Below, piece by piece: positions 8,221-15,766 of a stretch of 64,000 nt of DNA. The position numbers were made by a program, and so were the translations under genes. Below the pieces are notes generated by a model, which worked only from the letters and a program-made list of their open reading frames with translations, did no database searches and was not told the origin of the DNA. The stretch comes from Tabrizicola sp. Its GTDB lineage: Bacteria > Pseudomonadota > Alphaproteobacteria > Rhodobacterales > Rhodobacteraceae. The stretch is from assembly GCF_030373185.1 (NCBI RefSeq), contig NZ_JAUCZH010000001.1, positions 372,001-436,000 of the forward strand, in the 5' to 3' direction. How positions within the stretch are numbered: the first letter of the stretch is position 1; each line of letters starts with the position of its first letter.

Positions 8221-8685
8221 ATGAAAACCTTCACCGCTACACCGGCGGACATCGACAAGAAGTGGATCCTGATCGACGCCGAAGGCGTTGTTCTGGGCCG
8301 CCTTGCAACGATCGTCGCCAATATCCTGCGCGGCAAGAACAAGCCGACTTTCACCCCCCACATGGACATGGGTGACAATGTCATCATCATCAACGCCGAC
8401 AAGGTGCAGATGACCGGCAACAAGCGCAACGACAAGGTCTACTACTGGCACACCGGCCACCCGGGTGGCATCAAGCAGCGGACCGCCAAGCAGATCCTAG
8501 AAGGTGCGCACCCCGAGCGCGTGGTGATGAAAGCCGTTGAACGGATGATCACCCGCAACCGTCTTGGCCGCCAGCAGATGACCAACCTGCGCGTCTACGC
8601 CGGTGCGGCCCATCCGCACGAAGCCCAGCAGCCGACCGTTCTGGACCTCAAGGTCCTGAACCCGAAGAACACCCGGAGCGCGTGA
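8221..8685 (+). CDS. rplM: 50S ribosomal protein L13
   Basis: The 154-residue product has L13 hallmarks: [46 protein letters not shown], and [15 protein letters not shown]. It assembles early into the large ribosomal subunit. Start ATG 8221 gives the conserved [13 protein letters not shown] terminus. It is followed two bases later by rpsI, the conserved rplM-rpsI operon. Confidence 0.98.
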   Translation: MKTFTATPADIDKKWILIDAEGVVLGRLATIVANILRGKNKPTFTPHMDMGDNVIIINADKVQMTGNKRNDKVYYWHTGHPGGIKQRTAKQILEGAHPERVVMKAVERMITRNRLGRQQMTNLRVYAGAAHPHEAQQPTVLDLKVLNPKNTRSA

Positions 8686-8687
8686 TC

Positions 8688-9170
8688 ATGGCCGATATCA
8701 AATCTCTCGATGACCTGAAGTCGGCTGTCGGTTCTGCTCCCGCCGCTGTGGAAGCAGCACCTCGTGTTGCGGTCCGTGACAAGCTTGGCCGGTCCTATGC
8801 CACCGGCAAGCGCAAGGACGCGGTCGCCCGTGTCTGGGTGAAGCCCGGTTCCGGCAAGGTCGTGGTCAACGGCAAGGAAATGGCGGTCTACTTCGCCCGT
8901 CCCGTGCTGCAGATGATCCTCAAGCAGCCGTTCACGGTTGCCAATGTCGAAGGTCAGTTCGATGTCTATGCGACCGTCGCCGGTGGCGGGCTTTCGGGTC
9001 AGGCTGGCGCGGTCAAGCATGGCATCTCCAAGGCCTTGCAGCTTTATGAACCCACCTTGCGTCCGGCGCTTAAGGCGGCAGGTTTCCTGACCCGCGACAG
9101 CCGCGTTGTGGAACGGAAGAAATACGGCAAGCCGAAGGCCCGCCGGTCGTTCCAGTTCTCCAAGCGCTAA
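8688..9170 (+). CDS. rpsI: 30S ribosomal protein S9
   Basis: The 160-residue product has an alphaproteobacterial N-terminal extension ([14 protein letters not shown]) followed by the S9 core: [35 protein letters not shown] and the basic C terminus [18 protein letters not shown] that reaches the P-site tRNA. The start at 8688 follows the rplM stop by two bases; CGGAG upstream may serve as the ribosome-binding site. A strong terminator follows at 9206. Confidence 0.98.
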   Translation: MADIKSLDDLKSAVGSAPAAVEAAPRVAVRDKLGRSYATGKRKDAVARVWVKPGSGKVVVNGKEMAVYFARPVLQMILKQPFTVANVEGQFDVYATVAGGGLSGQAGAVKHGISKALQLYEPTLRPALKAAGFLTRDSRVVERKKYGKPKARRSFQFSKR

Positions 9171-9205
9171 GTCTGGCGCCGCGTCAAAAGCAGACAGGTC
9201 ACTGG

Positions 9206-9236
9206 AAAAGCGCAGCTTTGGCTGCGCTTTTTCTTT
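9206..9236 (+). terminator. Rho-independent terminator of rplM-rpsI
   Basis: Perfect 11-bp stem AAAAGCGCAGC / GCTGCGCTTTT with a four-base TTTG loop, followed by TTCTTTT, 35 bases after the rpsI stop. Confidence 0.9.
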
Positions 9237-9596
9237 TATGTGGAGCCTGAGAAAACTCTTCAGGCAGTCACGCCGCAGATGCGTCAGGGCGTTGAGCCGT
9301 GCAGGGTGTCCCGGCCTTCGGGTGGGTTGACGGGTCGGCTGGCCATCTGTTTGCGCTTCCGATCGGAGCGCTGCCTGTTCAGCCGGTGACCACATTGGAA
9401 TTTGGCTGGCGGGTCAGCAACTCTTGTCCGGAGGATGGGCCGTCAACCTGACGCGGCCCCTCGTTTTCCCGCCCTGATCCCACGGCGGGTGATCCCGAAA
9501 GCCGAACCTCGGTCACTCATCTGATTTGCCGCCTTCTTCGGCGACCTCGATCGGGTCGACCGCCAGCCGCCGATTTCGGGCTTGGCGAAAAAAAGG
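9237..9596. other. Intergenic stretch without recognised gene
   Basis: About 360 bp between the rpsI terminator and the ABC-operon promoter. Short frames exist on both strands, for example 9443-9652 minus, but none has a ribosome-binding site or recognisable product. No tRNA-like, repeat or hairpin element stood out. Confidence 0.5.
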
Positions 9597-9650
9597 TTGA
9601 CATCGTGGCTTCCGTCAACTGTTATCGATAACATAAATGGTATCGATAAC
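9597..9650 (+). promoter_or_regulatory. Sigma70-type promoter overlapped by two LacI-type operators
   Basis: A perfect -35 hexamer TTGACA (9597-9602), a 17-bp spacer and -10 TGTTAT (9620-9625) form a good promoter. The palindrome GTTATCGATAAC (9621-9632) overlaps the -10. A near copy, GGTATCGATAAC (9639-9650), begins 18 bp later. CG-centred palindromes of this kind are typical LacI/GalR-family operators, so repression of the downstream ABC operon is inferred. No LacI-family gene is in this window. Confidence 0.75.
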
Positions 9651-9707
9651 ATTGAGGCAAGTGAAACGCCGTATCACAAGACCGAAGCCTTGGGAGGGGA
9701 TGAATTC

Positions 9708-10484
9708 ATGACAGAAACCGATGCGCCCGTGGTCAGCATGCGCGGTATCACCAAGCGCTTTGGTGGCGTGACGGCGCTGGAGGATGTCGATCTTGATGTC
9801 TACCCCGGCAAGGTGCTGGCGATTGTGGGCGACAATGGTGCGGGCAAATCGACGCTTATCAAGATACTGACCGGCGTTTACCAGCCCACGGCGGGCGAAA
9901 TGATGATGGACGGCAAGGCGCTGGTCATGGCCAGTCATGCCGATTCCATCGCCAAGGGGATTGACGCGGTCTACCAGACGCTTGCGCTGGCCGATCATCT
10001 CACACCGGCGGCCAATATGTTCCTTGGGTCAGAACTGACGAAATCCTTTCTTGGCTATCGCTATCTCGACAATGCCCGCATGAAGGCCGAGGCCGAGCGG
10101 GTGCTTAAAGAGCGCCTTGGCGTCGTGTTGCGCAGCATGGATGTGCCGACCGACAGCCTCTCAGGCGGCCAGCGGCAGGCGGTGGCAATTGCGCGTGCGG
10201 TCTATTCGACCGATCTCAAGGTGCTCGTGATGGACGAACCGACCGCCGCACTTGGCCCGCAGGAAACCGCCCGCACCCTGAAGCTGATCGAGGCGGTGCG
10301 CGATCAGGGGCTTGGCGTCGTGGTGATCTCACATTCGCTGGATGACGTGTTTCGCATGTCGGACCATGTGCAGGTCATGCGGCGGGGGCGCCGGGTTGGC
10401 GTGGTGAAGACAAGCGAAAGCACGACACAGGAAGTGCTGGGCATGATCGTCGGCGCGTCCGACCAGGGCGGAGCAGCAGCATGA
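9708..10484 (+). CDS. Sugar-type ABC transporter ATP-binding protein (FrcA-like, single domain)
   Basis: The 258-residue cytoplasmic ATPase has Walker A GDNGAGKST, signature LSGGQRQ, Walker B LKVLVMDEPTAAL and switch VVISHS. It is a single nucleotide-binding domain like FrcA, unlike the duplicated RbsA/XylG type. Start ATG 9708 has GGGAGGGGA just upstream; the longer frame runs into the promoter. It overlaps the permease gene by four bases (ATGA) and is first in the operon controlled by the operators at 9621-9650. Confidence 0.92.
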   Translation: MTETDAPVVSMRGITKRFGGVTALEDVDLDVYPGKVLAIVGDNGAGKSTLIKILTGVYQPTAGEMMMDGKALVMASHADSIAKGIDAVYQTLALADHLTPAANMFLGSELTKSFLGYRYLDNARMKAEAERVLKERLGVVLRSMDVPTDSLSGGQRQAVAIARAVYSTDLKVLVMDEPTAALGPQETARTLKLIEAVRDQGLGVVVISHSLDDVFRMSDHVQVMRRGRRVGVVKTSESTTQEVLGMIVGASDQGGAAA

Positions 10485-11593
10485 CATCCCAATCCCAAAG
10501 CCTTACCCTGCGTGAACGCGCGGAAAGCTACATGTCGCTTATCGGGCCACTGGCGATGATCTTTGCAATCATCGCTGTGATGGCAGTGGTGGAGCCGGCG
10601 CGATACTTCCGCCTGTCGAACTTCGACATCATCCTGAAGGAAGCCGCACTTTACATGCCGATGGCGATGGCGATGACCCTGGTCATCGTCACGCGCGGAA
10701 TCGATCTGTCGATAGGGTCGGTGGCGGCGCTGACCTCGATCGTCATGGCCTATATGGTCAAGTCCTGGGGCTACCCCTGGTGGCTGGCGGTGTCTGCCGC
10801 GATTTCCTTCGGGGCGCTATGTGGATTTATCAACGGCATGGTAATCACCCGGCTGAAGGTGCCGGACCTGATCGGCACGCTGGCGATGGACCTTGTCTAT
10901 CGCGGTCTGTGCCTGATCGCCGTCAAGGGCATCGTTCTGTCGCGGTTTCCGGAAGAGATCGTGGCCATCGGGCGTGGCGACATTCCGGGCTTTTTGCCTT
11001 TGCCGGTGGTGATCGGGCTGGTGACGCTGGTGGCAGGGTACTTCATCTATACCCGCACCTATCTGGGCCGCTATGCGCAGGCCGTGGGGTCAAATCCCGA
11101 GGCCGCGGAACTGGCGGGCGTGCCGGTGGATAGCACGCGGGTGCGGGTCTATGTGCTGATGGGCGCGATGGCCGGACTGGCGGGCGTGATGCTGGCAGGC
11201 AAGCTGAATGCCGTGCAGGCGACATCTGCGCCGTTCTTCAACCTCCATGTCATCGCCGCCGTGGTCGTGGGAGGCACCTCGCTCTTTGGCGGGCGCGGGT
11301 CGATGCTGGGGTCGCTGTGCGGTGTGCTGCTCTTGGCAATGATGATCAACGCGCTTGTCACCCTGCGGATCGAGTTCTTCTGGCAGTCGGTCGCCTCGGG
11401 TGTGGTCATCATCATGTCGGTGGCCTTCTACACCTGGCTGCAACGCAAGGACCGCGACGGCGAAAGCAACTGGCTTGGCGCCCTTGGCAAGCCCGAGAAC
11501 ATCCGGATGTTGCGGCTTTTCGGCGTGATCGTTGCGGTTCTGATCGCAATCTTCGGTCTTGGTGCCGTTCTGCCGGAACCTGCTGCCACCTGA
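10481..11593 (+). CDS. Sugar-type ABC transporter permease (RbsC/FrcC family)
   Basis: The 370-residue membrane protein has roughly 10 helices and family blocks: VTRGIDLSIGSVAAL, NGMVITRLKVPDLIGTLA, GSNPEAAELAGV and VVVGGTSLFGGRGS. It would form the channel for the substrate delivered by the binding protein encoded next. Its start overlaps the ATPase stop by four bases. The C terminus carries an additional hydrophobic helix after a charged loop (QRKDRDGESN). Confidence 0.92.
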   Translation: MTSQSQSLTLRERAESYMSLIGPLAMIFAIIAVMAVVEPARYFRLSNFDIILKEAALYMPMAMAMTLVIVTRGIDLSIGSVAALTSIVMAYMVKSWGYPWWLAVSAAISFGALCGFINGMVITRLKVPDLIGTLAMDLVYRGLCLIAVKGIVLSRFPEEIVAIGRGDIPGFLPLPVVIGLVTLVAGYFIYTRTYLGRYAQAVGSNPEAAELAGVPVDSTRVRVYVLMGAMAGLAGVMLAGKLNAVQATSAPFFNLHVIAAVVVGGTSLFGGRGSMLGSLCGVLLLAMMINALVTLRIEFFWQSVASGVVIIMSVAFYTWLQRKDRDGESNWLGALGKPENIRMLRLFGVIVAVLIAIFGLGAVLPEPAAT

Positions 11594-11642
11594 CGAAGCG
11601 AAAGGCAACCAAAGACCAAAACAATCCATGGGAGGATTCAAG

Positions 11643-12779
11643 ATGAAGAAACTGATGATGGCCACGGCCCTTGCGGCCCTCGCGACGACTGGCGCTGGAA
11701 TGGCTCAGACCCTGCCGCTTCAGGAGCTTCCGGGAAGTTCCGAGCGTGACTACTGGCTGCCTGAAGAGGTGAGTGTCGATGGCGCGGTCGAGGCGATGCA
11801 AGCCGTGGTCGGCACAACGGCGGTACCGATTGCGGTGCCGGTGGAAAGCCCGATCCGCATTGCGCTGATCTATCCGTCGGCAGACGTGTCAGACTTCTGG
11901 GCAAGGGCGTTTCTGGCCCTGACCAAGCGTCTGGATGATCTTGGCATCCCCTATGAGACGACCGAGTTCGCCTCGCGTCAGGTGGAGCATGAGCTGCAAA
12001 GCACCTACGCAACGCAGGTCAATCAGGACGGCGATCTTTACGACTTCGTGATCTTCGGGCCTTCGGAACTGGCCACCCAGTCAGACAACATCGACAAGCT
12101 GTCGGCGAACGATGCCTTCAAGACTTTCGTCTGGGCGTTCCACACGCCGCTCAAGGAAGCCAAGGAACAGCCCGACAACTGGTTCGACTTCTCGTCATCC
12201 TTCGGGGCGGCGCGGATGTGCGAGTTCGTTCTGGAACGCTATGGCCGCGATGTCACCTATGCCCTGATCCGTGGCATCCCCGGCATCACCGACAATCAGC
12301 GCTCTGGTGAGTGGGCCGACTGTGTGAACGCGAACGGCGGCTGGACGATGGCCTATGAACATTATGGCGAGTTCACTCGTGAGGGCGGATCGACCGGCAC
12401 CAACCTGATCACCCAAGCCTATCCGGAGGTGACCTTCATCCACAACGCGAACACCGCCATGGCGATGGGCGGGATGGAGGCGCTGATTGCCGCAGGCAAG
12501 GCCGCCGACATCGTATCGACCGGCTGGGGCGGCACAGGTCTGGAACTGGAGGCGATCCGCCGCAAGGAACTGGACGCGACCCCGATGCGCATGGGCGATG
12601 ACGTGGGCGCGGCGACGGCCGAGGCGATCAAGTATCATCTGGAGAACCGGGCGGCAGAACTGCCATATGTGTTCCTTGGCCGGATCCTGATCGCCCATGA
12701 CGGCATGAGTGCCGAAGAGATCGATGCGCTTGAACAGGAAGCCTTCCGCTTCTCGGGCGTGGCCGCGCTGAACCGCTGA
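11643..12779 (+). CDS. LuxP-like periplasmic binding protein of ABC transporter
   Basis: The 378-residue product has a Sec signal peptide (residues 1-21) and a type I periplasmic-binding fold. It resembles Vibrio LuxP: PSADVSDFW (LuxP PGQQVSDYW), STGWGGTGLELEAI (NGWGGGSAELDAI), PMRMGDDVG (VMRMNDDTG) and FRFSG. Compared from memory with LuxP AI-2 contacts, S83, W86, R220, T271, W295 and R326 are kept, while Q77, N159 and D267 are replaced by D81, A165 and A272. The ligand may be AI-2 or a related sugar. GGGAGG precedes the ATG. It completes the operon with the ATPase and permease. Confidence 0.8.
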   Translation: MKKLMMATALAALATTGAGMAQTLPLQELPGSSERDYWLPEEVSVDGAVEAMQAVVGTTAVPIAVPVESPIRIALIYPSADVSDFWARAFLALTKRLDDLGIPYETTEFASRQVEHELQSTYATQVNQDGDLYDFVIFGPSELATQSDNIDKLSANDAFKTFVWAFHTPLKEAKEQPDNWFDFSSSFGAARMCEFVLERYGRDVTYALIRGIPGITDNQRSGEWADCVNANGGWTMAYEHYGEFTREGGSTGTNLITQAYPEVTFIHNANTAMAMGGMEALIAAGKAADIVSTGWGGTGLELEAIRRKELDATPMRMGDDVGAATAEAIKYHLENRAAELPYVFLGRILIAHDGMSAEEIDALEQEAFRFSGVAALNR

Positions 12780-12799
12780 TCAGTCAACAAACCTTGTGG

Positions 12800-12830
12800 A
12801 ATGGCGGCGGTCTTCGCCGCCATTTCCATT
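12800..12830 (+). terminator. Probable terminator of the LuxP-like ABC operon
   Basis: Ten-bp stem AATGGCGGCG / CGCCGCCATT with loop GTCTT, followed by a moderately T-rich run, 20 bases after the binding-protein stop. Confidence 0.7.
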
Positions 12831-12939
12831 TCACCCGCGCGGCGTGTGGCTGCCTTGACCGGTGGCGACCGTGACAGGTGCATCCCGGTCAGACCCGCGC
12901 GATCCGGTGCGGATGTTGCGGGTCTCTGCGATTTGCGTT

Positions 12940-12953
12940 AGTGATCGATCACT
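12940..12953 (+). promoter_or_regulatory. Candidate TetR operator
   Basis: The perfect 14-bp palindrome AGTGATCGATCACT lies 16 bases upstream of the TetR-family start codon. This form is typical of AcrR/TetR autoregulatory sites, so autorepression is inferred. Confidence 0.65.
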
Positions 12954-12969
12954 CACAACAGGGTGTCAC

Positions 12970-13593
12970 ATGTCCGGCCGTCAGAGCGCAGAGGGGCGAA
13001 AGGCGCAAATCGTCGCCGAAGTGCTGCGTCTGGCCGATGAGATCGGACCCGACCGCCTTAGCACAATGGATATCGCGCGTGCGGTCGGGCTCAGCCAGCC
13101 GGCGATCTTCCGGCATTTTCCGACCAAGGGCGCGCTGTGGCTGGCCGTTGCCGAGGATATCGCGGCACGCCTAGAGCGGGACTGGACCGCCGCAGAGGCG
13201 CAGTCTGCCGCGCCTCAAGATCGCATCAAAGCGCTGATCGGCGCTCAACTGAACGCGATTTCGGACACGCCCGCCCTGCCGTCGATCCTGTTTTCGCGGG
13301 AGTTGCAGGTGGACAATCCGGCGCTGAGGGATGTGTTTCAGAGGCTGCTTGGCCGGTTTCAGGGTCGGCTTGTGGCAGCGATCCGCGACCAGCGGGCGAC
13401 AACGGTCAGGCGGCATGCGGTCAGCCCCGAGGATATCGCCATGTTGCTGACTTCGCTGGTCCAGGGTGTTGCGATCCGCTGGACGCTGGGCGTCCGCAGC
13501 TTTCCGGTCGTGCAGGAAGGCCTGCGGTTGTTCGACGTCCAGATGGCACTGTTGATTGCACAGGAGGATGGACTTGATGAACAAGAGGGGTAG
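12970..13593 (+). CDS. TetR/AcrR family transcriptional regulator
   Basis: The 207-residue product has an N-terminal helix-turn-helix, LSTMDIARAVGLSQPAIFRHFPTKGALW (described as residues about 33-60), followed by a helical ligand-binding domain with no recognised specificity. ATG 12970 was chosen because the longer frame reads through the operator. The C terminus overlaps the next gene by 17 bases, so the small membrane protein is a likely co-regulated target. It follows the LuxP-type operon on the same strand but after a terminator. Confidence 0.88.
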   Translation: MSGRQSAEGRKAQIVAEVLRLADEIGPDRLSTMDIARAVGLSQPAIFRHFPTKGALWLAVAEDIAARLERDWTAAEAQSAAPQDRIKALIGAQLNAISDTPALPSILFSRELQVDNPALRDVFQRLLGRFQGRLVAAIRDQRATTVRRHAVSPEDIAMLLTSLVQGVAIRWTLGVRSFPVVQEGLRLFDVQMALLIAQEDGLDEQEG

Positions 13594-13954
13594 CTTGCTG
13601 CGTGTTGCGGGCGGGGTTGCAATAGGATTCGGGTGCCTGACCGTTGCCTCTGGTGGTGCCACGCTGCTTGGCGGGCTGGAGATGGGGGCGGTCGTGGCCT
13701 TCGTGCTGTGGTTCAACACGCTGGCCGGGCTGGCATATATCCTTGCGGGCTTCGGCCTTTGGCAAGCGCGGAGATGGGCCTATCCCCTGTCGCTTGGCAT
13801 CTTTGCGGCAACGCTGCTGGTCTTTGCGGGGTTCGGTCAGCATGTTTTCCAGGGTGGTGCCTTCGAGATGCGAACGGTTTTCGCCATGGCGCTGCGCAGC
13901 GCCGTCTGGGGTACGATTGCGCTTGTGGCGCGTCAGGCATTTTCCGGCCGATAG
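13577..13954 (+). CDS. Small integral membrane protein, unknown function
   Basis: About 125 residues with four predicted hydrophobic helices and charged loops (WQARRWAYP). Start ATG 13577 has AGGAGG nine bases upstream; an earlier ATG at 13568 abuts the AGGAGG too closely. It overlaps the TetR gene and is convergent with the Rrf2 gene, overlapping its 3' end by 22 bases. No family recognised. Confidence 0.65.
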   Translation: MNKRGSLLRVAGGVAIGFGCLTVASGGATLLGGLEMGAVVAFVLWFNTLAGLAYILAGFGLWQARRWAYPLSLGIFAATLLVFAGFGQHVFQGGAFEMRTVFAMALRSAVWGTIALVARQAFSGR

Positions 13955-14346
13955 GCGCAATCTGCCAGTGTGCTTCGGTTGAGATCGGCGACGAAGGCGG
14001 CCTCGGCATGGGTCAGCCGCGCCTTCAAACGGCATCGCGGGGTGAAGGTGCAGGCGTTGGACCCGGTGGCAAAACATTCCACCAGCGCCTGATCGGCCTC
14101 CAGGATCGCAACAACATCACCCAGCCGGATGTCCTCGGGCGCACGGGCCAACATAGCACCGCCGCCGCCACCGCGCCGGGTTTCCAGAAGCCGTGCAGCG
14201 GCAAGCGCCGAGATCACCTTGGCCAGATGGTTGCGTGATACACGGAACTCGGCAGCAAGGTCGGCGGTGGTAAAGGCCCGCGCCGGTTCTGCGGCCATGC
14301 GCATCAGCACACGCAGCCCGTAATCGGTGAAAGAGGTGAGGCGCAT
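13933..14346 (-). CDS. nsrR: Rrf2 family transcriptional regulator, NsrR-like
   Basis: The 137-residue product begins MRLTSFTDYGLRVLMRMA, the usual NsrR/Rrf2 start, with a winged HTH (VSRNHLAKVISAL). Three cysteines in ECFATGSNACTFTPRCRLK have the spacing of the NsrR [Fe-S] ligand loop. NsrR proteins sense nitric oxide through that cluster and repress NO-protection genes. AGGAGC lies upstream of ATG 14346. Position beside an nnrS/nnrU remnant and the nar island fits an NO/nitrite role. IscR is a less likely alternative. Confidence 0.85.
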   Translation of the reverse strand: MRLTSFTDYGLRVLMRMAAEPARAFTTADLAAEFRVSRNHLAKVISALAAARLLETRRGGGGGAMLARAPEDIRLGDVVAILEADQALVECFATGSNACTFTPRCRLKARLTHAEAAFVADLNRSTLADCAYRPENA

Positions 14347-14363
14347 GGTCGCGCTCCTGATTT

Positions 14364-14411
14364 GGTATTTGCAATGCGTAATTAAGCGGTCTAATCGGTA
14401 ATGCAAATGCC
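14364..14411. promoter_or_regulatory. Inverted repeat in the nsrR-divergent region
   Basis: GGTATTTGCA (14364-14373) and TGCAAATGCC (14402-14411) form inverted arms with one mismatch, about 28 bp apart, in an AT-richer stretch between the divergent nsrR-like gene and the ORF at 14467. It is a candidate operator for the Rrf2 protein; resemblance to the published NsrR motif is only partial. Confidence 0.4.
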
Positions 14412-14466
14412 AATTCGTCTTGCGCCGACTTATCGGCACAGAAAGTCCGCAAAGAAAGGAGGTGCC

Positions 14467-14679
14467 ATGCATGATGATGCCAGCACAGCGATGTCGCAGA
14501 AACCGGGCGCGACTGTCGACCAAGCCCCCAGAAATCATCAAGCGATGCGCCGCGCCAGGCATGCCTGCGGGTTCGGGTGGTCGCTCTGTGGTGGCACCGC
14601 GCCCTTTCCTGACGAACTGGCCGCAAAGAACGCCCCGGCAAATGGCCTGATCATCTTCCGGTTCGAGCCCGCAAGATGA
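14467..14679 (+). CDS. Short hypothetical protein upstream of cyclo-ligase gene
   Basis: A 70-codon frame with an unusually strong ribosome-binding site, AAGGAGGTG, four bases before ATG 14467. Its stop overlaps the next start as ATGA. The product is hydrophilic with two cysteines (HACGFGWSLCGG) and no recognisable domain or signal peptide. It may be a genuine leader gene of the operon divergent from nsrR, or the shortened remainder of a larger gene, since the region downstream is decayed. Confidence 0.45.
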   Translation: MHDDASTAMSQKPGATVDQAPRNHQAMRRARHACGFGWSLCGGTAPFPDELAAKNAPANGLIIFRFEPAR

Positions 14680-15371
14680 CCAATGGTAGGACATATGCTT
14701 CGCCGCCCTGCATGGCGGCAGACGTGGCCCCCACCTACTTCGACCCTTTGGCGACTGATCCCGGGCAGGCGCGTGATGTCGCGCGCTGGCGTCGCGCCGA
14801 GCGGACCAGGCTGAGCGGATTGCGGGATGGACTGGGCCAGACGGGGCGGGCGCTGGTTTCAGACCAGATCGGTGCGCATCTGGGCGCAGTACTTGCTGAA
14901 CGCGGGGCAGGGCGGGGGGCTGGTCGGCAACCGGTCCTGTCGGGCTACTGGCCGATCAAGGGGGAACCCGATCTGCGTCCGATCCTTGCAGCCCTGCACC
15001 GCAGCGGTGTCACCATCGCCTTGCCGGTGGTTGAAACGCGCGCAGCCCCTTTGGTTTTTCGTCGCTGGACACCCGAGACGAAAATGGTGCGAGGGGACTG
15101 GAACATTCCTGTTCCGCCGCCGGACTTCGACGTGCTGACGCCTGACATCTCCCTTGCGCCATGCCTTGGGTGGACGGACGACTGTTTTCGTCTGGGCTGG
15201 GGCGGGGGCTATTTTGACCGGACTCTAGCCATCTTGGCGCCCCGTCCTTTGACCATCGGGATTGCCCTTGCCATGGCACACCTGCCAACGATCTACCCAC
15301 AGCCCCATGACATCCCGCTTGACCTGATCCTGACCGAGGATGGCGTCGCAGCGACAAGGACGGACAGATGA
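14676..15371 (+). CDS. 5-formyltetrahydrofolate cyclo-ligase family protein
   Basis: The 231-residue product has the family core YWPIKGEPDLRPIL, LPVVETRAAPLVFRRW, the GDWNIPVPP block, and the glycine-rich LGWGGGYFDRTL near the C terminus. The enzyme converts 5-formyl-THF to methenyl-THF using ATP. This copy overlaps the preceding short ORF and the following nnrS/nnrU remnant by four bases each (ATGA), so it belongs to a presumably NO-linked operon rather than a folate operon. A dedicated role there is unknown. Confidence 0.85.
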   Translation: MTNGRTYASPPCMAADVAPTYFDPLATDPGQARDVARWRRAERTRLSGLRDGLGQTGRALVSDQIGAHLGAVLAERGAGRGAGRQPVLSGYWPIKGEPDLRPILAALHRSGVTIALPVVETRAAPLVFRRWTPETKMVRGDWNIPVPPPDFDVLTPDISLAPCLGWTDDCFRLGWGGGYFDRTLAILAPRPLTIGIALAMAHLPTIYPQPHDIPLDLILTEDGVAATRTDR

Positions 15372-15763
15372 GCTCGACCACCAGACAGATGCGCGCGTGG
15401 AAAGGCCCTGTGATCCTGACCTTCGGTTTCCGGCCTTTCTTTTTCGGTGCGGCGGTCTGGGCGGCGTTTACGATGGCGCTTTAGGCCGCTGCCCATATCG
15501 TGCCGAACGGGCAACTGGCGCATGTGATCCTGTTCGGCACATTCGCGGCCTTCGCGCTTCTTGGCGGCCGCTTGATCGATCGCCGAAAGAGGCGCGAGTC
15601 GGGGGACGCGTGGCAGCGTCTGCGGGTGGGTGTCGTATGCGCTCCGCGCCCGCCGCGCCTGCCGCGCCGGGTGGCGGTGGCGCGCCTGTTGTCGGGTGTT
15701 GGGCTTTATGCCGCGCTGATCTGGCTGCATCCACTGTTGTTCGGGGTCAGCCCCTTGCCCTGA
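15368..15763 (+). pseudogene. Fused nnrS-nnrU remnant with in-frame amber codon
   Basis: ATG 15368 opens MRAWKGPVILTFGFRPFFFGAAVW-type sequence, which matches the N terminus of NnrS (a heme/copper membrane protein of NO metabolism). After 38 codons a TAG (15482-15484) interrupts it. The same frame then continues with AHIVPNGQLAHVILFGTFAA, RLIDRRKRR and the C-terminal LIWLHPLLFGVSPLP, which resemble the C-terminal half of NnrU. Most of nnrS and the start of nnrU are missing, so an internal deletion joined the two, and a Trp codon may have become TAG. The gene is very likely non-functional. Confidence 0.75.
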
Positions 15764-15766
15764 AAG

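Noticed and set aside
9443-9652. Minus-strand 69-codon frame in the gap before the ABC operon
   Set aside because: It reads through the promoter and operators, lacks a ribosome-binding site and has no recognisable product.
14117-14694. Longer minus-strand frames over nsrR and its promoter
   Set aside because: The true nsrR start at 14346 has a ribosome-binding site and the conserved N terminus; the extension covers the divergent promoter and the short ORF.
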